Shown here: positions 58,470 to 64,000 of the stretch, piece after piece
Layout: each line of letters opens with the position of its first letter
Numbering within the stretch: position 1 is the stretch's first letter
NCBI RefSeq assembly: GCF_022606465.1
Contig: NZ_JALBUF010000005.1
Location: forward strand, 124,001-188,000
Reading direction: 5' to 3'
Origin: Sulfoacidibacillus ferrooxidans
GTDB lineage: Bacteria > Bacillota > Bacilli > Alicyclobacillales > SLC66
DNA length: 64,000 bases
The notes under the pieces: model-generated
Told to the model about the DNA's origin: nothing
The model's input: only the letters and a program-made list of their open reading frames with translations
Database searches by the model: none
Translations under genes and position numbers: made by a program

Positions 58470-58495
58470 TATTTTTGGCAATAGACGAGTACAAT
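58467..58495 (+). promoter_or_regulatory. recA sigma-A promoter
   Basis: TTGTAT (58467-58472), 17 bp, TACAAT (58490-58495). Transcription would start near 58502, leaving a ~290-nt leader before recA, most of it the inserted repeat element. Confidence 0.7.
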
Positions 58496-58570
58496 ATACT
58501 TACTATCATTTTTATTGGGAACGTACTGATCTTCTGTTTTCTGGCGTAGTGGAGTACGTGATGAATGCTA

Positions 58571-58738
58571 CTATATGAGCCTGTTCAAAAAGGGGGCAGG
58601 TAAGACCCATGCAGTGCAAGGAAGTAAGCCAAGAATGTGGACTGAGCGTACGTTTTGGGTACGTGAGGGAGCGTTCTTGGCGCTGACGCTGCCATGCGCC
58701 GGGGAGTTCTGACCCCTTTTTGAACAACCTCTATATGA
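58571..58738 (+). mobile_element. MITE-like inverted-repeat element in the recA leader
   Basis: Within a 431-bp gene-free gap (58363-58793), GTTCAAAAAGGGG (58583-58595) and its exact complement CCCCTTTTTGAAC (58713-58725) bound a ~152-bp body (58579-58730). This is flanked on both sides by CTATATGA (58571-58578 and 58731-58738), like an 8-bp target duplication. Inside are further stems: CCAAGAA/TTCTTGG (58629-58635/58674-58680) and CGTAC/GTACG (58647-58651/58659-58663). No credible ORF. Best read as a non-autonomous mobile repeat that forms a long folded RNA; a structured regulatory RNA is the alternative. Other than terminator, promoter, LexA box and this element, I see nothing in the gap. 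Confidence 0.75.
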
Positions 58739-58793
58739 CAACAGACAGTTTCACATTTTATTTTGATAAACTTATAAAGGACGTGTTTCGAGT

Positions 58794-59852
58794 ATGGCAG
58801 ATCGCAAAAGTGCATTAGATTTGGCGTTAAAGCAGATAGAGAAACAGTTTGGTAAAGGCTCTATTATGCGTTTGGGTGAGGCTTCATCGTCGATGAATAT
58901 CGAAACGGTGTCCACAGGCTCTTTGGCTTTGGATATTGCACTTGGTGTTGGTGGATATCCACGTGGTAGAATTATCGAAATTTACGGTCCAGAGTCATCG
59001 GGGAAAACGACCGTTGCACTACACGCGATCGCTGAAATCCAACGTCTGGGTGGACAAGCTGCATTTATTGATGCAGAGCATGCCCTTGATCCCTTATATG
59101 CCCATAAACTCGGTGTAAATATCGATGAGATGCTGATTTCACAGCCAGATACTGGTGAGCAAGCACTAGAAATTGCTGAGGCATTGGTGCGGAGTGGTGC
59201 AGTAGATATTATTGTTATTGATTCAGTGGCGGCACTGGTTCCTAAAGCTGAGATTGAAGGAGAGATGGGTGACTCGCACGTTGGGTTACAAGCTCGGTTG
59301 ATGTCTCAGGCATTGCGCAAGTTGAGTGGAGCGATTAACAAGTCCAAGACGATTGCCATATTTATCAACCAGATTCGTGAAAAAGTAGGCGTCATGTTTG
59401 GCAATCCAGAAACTACAACAGGTGGACGAGCTTTAAAATTCTATTCCACGATCCGCTTAGAAGTTCGCCGTGGTGAATCGCTTAAACAGGGTAATGATCT
59501 TGTAGGTAGTCGGACAAAAATTAAAGTAGTGAAGAACAAAGTAGCGCCCCCATTTAAACAAGTCGAAGTGGACATTATGTTCGGTGAGGGCATTTCAAGA
59601 GTAGGGAGTATTGTCGACTTAGGTACTGAGCTAGAGATTATTCAAAAAAGTGGTGCGTGGTATTCATATGGTGATGAACGCCTTGGTCAAGGAAAAGAGA
59701 ATGCAAAACTGTATTTGAAGGAGCATTCGGATGTTGCCGCAGAGATTGAGGCAAAGATTCGCGAACAATCAATTACCATTGAAACGATGACGGCACCAAC
59801 TCATTTTGGCAATTCTGCAGAAGATGAAGATGATCTTGATTTTGAAGAATAA
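58794..59852 (+). CDS. recA: Recombinase RecA
   Basis: Strand-exchange ATPase and LexA co-protease. Walker A GPESSGKT (65-72), [20 protein letters not shown], and a Glu/Asp-rich C-terminus ([11 protein letters not shown]). 352 aa, normal. AAAGGA lies about 10 bases before the ATG. Transcribed from the SOS-boxed promoter through the inverted-repeat element. recX follows by 12 bp. Confidence 0.98.
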   Translation: MADRKSALDLALKQIEKQFGKGSIMRLGEASSSMNIETVSTGSLALDIALGVGGYPRGRIIEIYGPESSGKTTVALHAIAEIQRLGGQAAFIDAEHALDPLYAHKLGVNIDEMLISQPDTGEQALEIAEALVRSGAVDIIVIDSVAALVPKAEIEGEMGDSHVGLQARLMSQALRKLSGAINKSKTIAIFINQIREKVGVMFGNPETTTGGRALKFYSTIRLEVRRGESLKQGNDLVGSRTKIKVVKNKVAPPFKQVEVDIMFGEGISRVGSIVDLGTELEIIQKSGAWYSYGDERLGQGKENAKLYLKEHSDVAAEIEAKIREQSITIETMTAPTHFGNSAEDEDDLDFEE

Positions 59853-59864
59853 AATGCATAGAGA

Positions 59865-60548
59865 ATGTCGGGATGGTTGAATATGGAAGATAAAAGTGTT
59901 TGTCAACTAGTTAGAGATCCTGAAAATGTGCAACGTCTTTTTATTCATTTGGAAGATGGAACGATAGTGGGTCCCTACTTAGTGATGAGTGTAGAACGGA
60001 TTGGTCTTAGAATTGGCAATGTATGTGATGAAAGGGTACAAGAGCTACTTCGTATTGAAGATGCTACACATCAGGCCATTGAGGACGCTGTAGTGTATGT
60101 GAAACGAAAAGCTAGAACTGAGGCAGAAGTGCTTCAGTTCTTGGTGAAACAGAAAAATTACACACCTACGATTGCCTTAGAGGCGCTTGCATGGTTGCGT
60201 AAGTATCAGGCGATTAACGATGGAGAATTGATCAGCACGACTGTTTCTGCGGCGCAAAAAACAGTCAACACGCCGAGTAAAATGGCCTTGACTGCTAAAT
60301 TATTACGGCGTGGTGTGACGAAGGACCAAATTATAAAAGCATTACAAGTGAGCGAATATGATGAGTTTCGCGGAGCGTTGCAGGCCGGACGAAAAAAGCT
60401 TGAACAAATTGAACGCAAACTAGAACACGAAGAATTACCTCCTGAAGAACGAGAACGAAAATTAAAGACGATTTTAGGTGCCTTCCTTGGGAGAAAGGGA
60501 TATAGCGCTAGTACGATACATAAAGTTTTCGACCAATTATTAGGATGA
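59865..60548 (+). CDS. recX: RecA regulatory protein RecX
   Basis: Modulates RecA filaments. Three-helix RecX repeats: YVKRKARTEAEVLQFLVKQK, then MALTAKLLRRGVTKDQIIKA and the C-terminal FLGRKGYSASTIHKVFDQL. 227 aa from ATG 59865; ATG 59883 is an alternative, neither has a clear ribosome site. Directly after recA, as in many Bacilli relatives though not in B. subtilis itself. Confidence 0.9.
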   Translation: MSGWLNMEDKSVCQLVRDPENVQRLFIHLEDGTIVGPYLVMSVERIGLRIGNVCDERVQELLRIEDATHQAIEDAVVYVKRKARTEAEVLQFLVKQKNYTPTIALEALAWLRKYQAINDGELISTTVSAAQKTVNTPSKMALTAKLLRRGVTKDQIIKALQVSEYDEFRGALQAGRKKLEQIERKLEHEELPPEERERKLKTILGAFLGRKGYSASTIHKVFDQLLG

Positions 60549-60566
60549 TGATCAATTGATTATTGG

Positions 60567-60595
60567 TTGACAGTGATTGGTACGTATCGTATACT
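60567..60595 (+). promoter_or_regulatory. Sigma-A promoter of rny
   Basis: TTGACA (60567-60572), 17 bp, TATACT (60590-60595). One mismatch in total. Leader of about 125 nt. Confidence 0.8.
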
Positions 60596-60726
60596 TTTCT
60601 GTGCGTATACCTGCTGTTTTTGAAATGTGATGAATAGCGGTTTGAAACATTGCATTCAGTGTTATGATGATTTTCTGAATGTTACTCAGCGTCCCTCTCG
60701 GATACGGGTGGGAGGCAGATGAAAAA

Positions 60727-62280
60727 ATGATATCCTCCATTATGTTCATCGTTGCGATTCTTGTTACAGCTGCAGTGGTGGGCGGAGGAATGCTGTTCTG
60801 GATACGAGTTCGTAGCAAATCTGTGGAGATGTCTCTTGCAGGTGCAAGAGCGCAAGCTGAACAAATTGTAGAGTCCGCTAAAAAAACTGCGGAAAGTAAA
60901 CTTAAGGAATCAGTATTAGAGGCTAAGGAAGAAGGTCACCGCATCCGCAATGATGCGGAGCGTGAACTTCGTGAACGACGAATGGAAGTTCAACGATTAG
61001 AGCGTCGGTTACTGCAAAAAGAAGAAGCGCTAGATCGCAAGGCAGAGTCACTTGAGAAACGATTAGAGATTGTAGCTAGTGAAGAAAAAGTGGTAGAAGA
61101 GTTGAAATTTCAGCTTGAAGACTCGGTAAGGCGTCAAGCTGATGAATTACAGATGATTTCTGGGTTGACGGCAAGTGATGCAAGACAATTGATTTTAGCT
61201 CAGGTACGTTCCGAGTGTAAACATGATGCAGCACAACTCATGAAGGAAATTGAGCAGCAGGCAAAAGAAGAAGCGGATCGTAAAGCTAAAGAAATTATTG
61301 CTACCGCCATTCAACGATGTGCTGCCGATCATGTAGCTGAGACGACTGTTTCGGTTGTAGCATTACCTAGTGATGAAATGAAGGGTCGTATTATTGGTCG
61401 TGAGGGTCGAAACATCCGTACTTTAGAGACGCTGACTGGGGTCGATTTGATTATTGATGACACTCCAGAAGCAGTTATACTTTCTGGCTTCGATCCGATT
61501 CGTCGGGAAGTTGCTAGAATAGCTCTTGAGAAATTAGTTTCTGACGGAAGAATTCATCCTGCTCGTATTGAAGAGATGGTAGAAAAAGCTCGTCGTGAAG
61601 TTGATGAAAGAATCCGTGAAGAAGGGGAGCAGGCTACCTTTGAAACGGGGATACATGGTATGCACCCTGATTTGATTAAAATATTAGGGCGGTTGAAGTA
61701 TCGCACAAGTTATGGCCAAAATGTTTTAAAACATTCCATCGAAGTGTCACACTTAGCTGGATTGATGGCAGCTGAACTGGGCCTTGATGTGAATTTGGCT
61801 AAACGTGGTGGCTTATTACATGATGTGGGTAAGGCGATCACTCATGAAGTCGAAGGGTCTCACGTTGAAATTGGTGTCGAATTGGCAAAGAAGTATAGAG
61901 AACATCCTGTTGTCATTAATTCGATTGCAGCACATCATGGTGATGTGGAATATACTTCTGCAATTTCAGTATTAGTGGGAGCTGCTGATGCATTATCTGC
62001 AGCTCGGCCTGGAGCAAGAAGAGAGTCATTAGACGTATACTTGAAGAGGTTAGAAAGACTTGAAGAAATCGCATGCTCTTTTAGTGGCGTGGACAAGTCT
62101 TATGCGATTCAAGCAGGTAGGGAAATTCGAATTATTGTTAAACCCGAGCAGGTTGACGACGCTGAGTCGATTAGGGTGGCTAAGGAGATCTCCAAGCGAA
62201 TTGAGAGTGAATTGGATTATCCTGGTCAGATCAAGGTCACCGTCATTCGTGAGACAAGGGCAGTAGAATACGCAAAATAG
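60727..62280 (+). CDS. rny: Ribonuclease Y
   Basis: Membrane-anchored endoribonuclease that starts mRNA decay. N-terminal membrane helix (about 3-25), long coiled coil (about 35-190), KH domain ([10 protein letters not shown] 220-229) and HD domain (catalytic H365-D366 in LLHDVGKA). ATG 60727 is chosen because it gives 517 aa like B. subtilis and follows GGGAGG by 11 bases; a three-codon frame (ATG 60719) lies just before it. ymdB follows. Confidence 0.95.
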   Translation: MISSIMFIVAILVTAAVVGGGMLFWIRVRSKSVEMSLAGARAQAEQIVESAKKTAESKLKESVLEAKEEGHRIRNDAERELRERRMEVQRLERRLLQKEEALDRKAESLEKRLEIVASEEKVVEELKFQLEDSVRRQADELQMISGLTASDARQLILAQVRSECKHDAAQLMKEIEQQAKEEADRKAKEIIATAIQRCAADHVAETTVSVVALPSDEMKGRIIGREGRNIRTLETLTGVDLIIDDTPEAVILSGFDPIRREVARIALEKLVSDGRIHPARIEEMVEKARREVDERIREEGEQATFETGIHGMHPDLIKILGRLKYRTSYGQNVLKHSIEVSHLAGLMAAELGLDVNLAKRGGLLHDVGKAITHEVEGSHVEIGVELAKKYREHPVVINSIAAHHGDVEYTSAISVLVGAADALSAARPGARRESLDVYLKRLERLEEIACSFSGVDKSYAIQAGREIRIIVKPEQVDDAESIRVAKEISKRIESELDYPGQIKVTVIRETRAVEYAK

Positions 62281-62281
62281 G

Positions 62282-62309
62282 GCGGCCTTTATGGGCTGCT
62301 TTATTTTTC
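62282..62309 (+). terminator. Intrinsic terminator after rny
   Basis: GCGGCC (62282-62287), loop TTTATG, GGCTGC (62294-62299, one G-T), then TTTATTTTTC. Confidence 0.72.
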
Positions 62310-62384
62310 TTATTGAGGGATGGTGGCGTTCATTCTACTTCATTTGATGAATCATATGTGTACCATACATAAGGGTGTGAAGCG

Positions 62385-63161
62385 GTGAATGTATTATTTA
62401 TTGGCGATGTAACGGGGAAATCAGGATTACAGTACGTTAAGGAAGTATTGCCTAAGTTACTGGCTACTCATGATGTCGATCTTGTCATTGCAAATGCGGA
62501 GAATTCAGCGTGGAATGGTCGTGGTATTACTTCCGCAAGCGTTGAATTTTTATATGATTGTGGTGTAGAGATAGTGACATTAGGTAACCATGTTTGGGAT
62601 CAAAAAGAGGCACAAGAGCTCATTGCTCATGATGATCGAATTGTCCGTCCCGCTAATTTACCAGTTGGTGTTCCAGGACGGGGCTATACAGTATGCTCAG
62701 TTGGCAAGCATCGTTTTGCTGTAGTGAGTCTAATTGGAAGGACATTTATGGGATTATCAGACTGTCCATTTCGCGCGTTGGATCGTATTGTAGACGAGTT
62801 AGGGCATGATGTAAAACATATTTTTGTGGATTTTCACGGTGAGGCAACTTCAGAAAAAATTGCATTTGGTTTTTATGCCGATGGGAAAGTTTCTGCTGTT
62901 GTAGGAACGCATACCCATGTACAGACAGCTGATGAACGAATCTTGCCGAAAAAAACTGCGTACCTTACAGATGTTGGAATGACGGGGCCTAAAGATGGTG
63001 TCCTAGGGATGAAACGCGATGTGGTCATACAGAGATTTCTTGATCAAATGCCAGCAAAATATGAAGTGGCAGATGGAGCGCGACAATTTTCTGCTGTATT
63101 TATCACTTTACGTGATGATGGTATGGCATCTTCTATAGAACGTATGTATATTACGGAATAG
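62385..63161 (+). CDS. ymdB: Metallophosphoesterase YmdB
   Basis: Phosphodiesterase of the YmdB/TIGR00282 family; the B. subtilis enzyme hydrolyses 2',3'-cyclic nucleotides and controls the choice between motility and biofilm. Metal motifs: FIGDVTGKSG, ANAENSAWNGRG, GNHVWDQ, DFHGEATSEK and GTHTHVQTAD. 258 aa, GTG start behind AAGGGTG. Pairing with rny is conserved in Bacilli. Confidence 0.94.
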   Translation: MNVLFIGDVTGKSGLQYVKEVLPKLLATHDVDLVIANAENSAWNGRGITSASVEFLYDCGVEIVTLGNHVWDQKEAQELIAHDDRIVRPANLPVGVPGRGYTVCSVGKHRFAVVSLIGRTFMGLSDCPFRALDRIVDELGHDVKHIFVDFHGEATSEKIAFGFYADGKVSAVVGTHTHVQTADERILPKKTAYLTDVGMTGPKDGVLGMKRDVVIQRFLDQMPAKYEVADGARQFSAVFITLRDDGMASSIERMYITE

Positions 63162-63187
63162 GCAAAGGATTCTTGGGAGGGGATTGG

Positions 63188-64000
63188 GTGTTTAACGGAA
63201 AATGGGTGGTTGATGGCCATGCAGATATTTTATATCGCATGGGTGAAGAGAAGCTTGCTTTTTATGATGAGGATAATGCATTACATCAAAATTATCGACA
63301 TTTACAAGCTAGTGGTGTTGATCTTCAAGTATTTGTCACATTCATCGAACCAGATGTAACAGCATCTGAACAACTGTTTAAAGTACTAGACTCACTTCAT
63401 CGGTTTCGCAGTGAGGTGGAACGCTCTGATACAATACAAGCAGTACTAACAACGCAAGATATGCAAAGGGTACTGCACAGTGAGATGAAGGGCGCTATTT
63501 TATCCTTAGAGGGTGCAGATGCTCTAAATGGTCGGATGAGTGTGTTATACACATTATTTCAACTGGGCGTAAGACTCATTGGACTCACTTGGAATGGATC
63601 TAATTGTGTTGCAGATGGAGTTGGCGAGTCGCGCGGTGCAGGGTTGACCCAATTTGGGCGAGACGTTGTTAAAACGATGCGTACATTAGGTATGGTTGTG
63701 GATGTTTCACATCTTGCTCCACGTGGAGTTTGGGATGTTCTCGATCTTTATCAGGGACCTGTAGTCGCATCTCATAGTAACGCGATGGCAGTTTTTGCAC
63801 ATCGCCGCAATTTGACTGATGATCAAATCCGTGCGATTGCAGCTTCTGGTGGAGTAATTGGTGCTACATTTGTACCCAGTTTCATTGGTTCTTCAGAAGT
63901 GTTAACAACAGACGATTTACTAAAACACATAGATCATCTGCTCAATGTGGCTGGGGAGGATGCAGTTGCATTGGGTTCTGATTTTGATGGTATAGAGACG
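63188..64000 (+). CDS. Membrane dipeptidase, peptidase M19 (3' partial)
   Basis: Renal-dipeptidase-type zinc enzyme acting on dipeptides, possibly wall-derived. 271 codons are in view and the frame is open at the window end. Metal ligands H11 and D13 (DGHADIL), E108 (LSLEGAD), H175 (DVSHL) and H196 (SHSNA), and GSDFDGIE. GTG 63188 follows GGGAGGGG by 5 bases. It takes the place of spoVS, which follows ymdB in B. subtilis. Confidence 0.9.
   Translation, partial: MFNGKWVVDGHADILYRMGEEKLAFYDEDNALHQNYRHLQASGVDLQVFVTFIEPDVTASEQLFKVLDSLHRFRSEVERSDTIQAVLTTQDMQRVLHSEMKGAILSLEGADALNGRMSVLYTLFQLGVRLIGLTWNGSNCVADGVGESRGAGLTQFGRDVVKTMRTLGMVVDVSHLAPRGVWDVLDLYQGPVVASHSNAMAVFAHRRNLTDDQIRAIAASGGVIGATFVPSFIGSSEVLTTDDLLKHIDHLLNVAGEDAVALGSDFDGIET

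Noticed and set aside
58393-58578. 61-aa frame in the recA leader
   Set aside because: Runs through the terminator loop, LexA box and promoter; not coding.
58752-58782. TTTCAC / TATAAA as a second recA promoter
   Set aside because: The -10 overlaps the recA ribosome site and would start the transcript a few bases before the ATG, leaving no ribosome site.

Overview
The window is one long, almost entirely plus-strand stretch of a spore-forming, flagellated Gram-positive bacterium (Bacilli). Gene order closely follows the Bacillus subtilis backbone from the fla/che operon through rpsB-tsf-pyrH-frr-uppS-cdsA-dxr-rasP-polC, rimP-nusA-infB-rbfA-truB-ribF-rpsO-pnp, the dipicolinate/lysine genes and spoIIIE, to recA-rny-ymdB. 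The DUF342 gene, DEAD-box gene and other departures recall Alicyclobacillaceae-type lineages. That placement is inference; class Bacilli is well supported. I saw no rRNA, tRNA or CRISPR array.

Layout. 1-12.3 kb: flagellar export and chemotaxis genes (fliY partial, cheY, fliO-P-Q-R, flhB, flhA, flhF, flhG, cheC, cheD), then a DUF342/FapA-like gene, a SwrB-like gene and a small MltG-like gene. flhB carries a frame break. cheB, cheA, cheW and sigD, which sit here in B. subtilis, are absent. 12.3-23.7 kb: translation factors, UMP kinase, isoprenoid and phospholipid enzymes, the RseP/RasP protease and PolC. 23.7-35.1 kb: the nusA-infB operon, rRNA, tRNA and flavin genes, rpsO and pnp. 35.3-45.9 kb: YlxY, an M16 peptidase, dUTPase, dipicolinate synthase (dpaAB), asd-dapG-dapA, RNase J, TepA and YlzJ. 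46.0-53.4 kb: SpoIIIE/FtsK, several poorly known envelope proteins, DUF3388, RodZ and YajQ. 53.5-64 kb: rimO, pgsA, cinA, a DEAD-box helicase, recA, recX, rny, ymdB and a partial M19 dipeptidase.

Regulation seen directly: good sigma-A promoters before rpsB, rimP, rpsO, the M16 gene, RNase J, the BMP-like lipoprotein gene, rimO, recA and rny; a sigma-K-like promoter before dpaA; a LexA (SOS) box overlapping the recA -35; several intrinsic terminators; and folded leaders before rpsO and rimO. Many genes overlap by 4-8 bases, so long translationally coupled operons are likely.

The best leads are: (1) a ~152-bp inverted-repeat element flanked by an 8-bp direct repeat, lying between the SOS-controlled recA promoter and the recA start, which looks like a MITE inserted in the recA leader; (2) the flhB frame break together with the loss of cheBAW and sigD from the locus; (3) a consensus promoter followed within about 50 nt by a terminator-like hairpin before rimO; (4) unknown membrane, lipoprotein and orphan minus-strand genes between spoIIIE and DUF3388. 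No clearly new multi-gene system was found.
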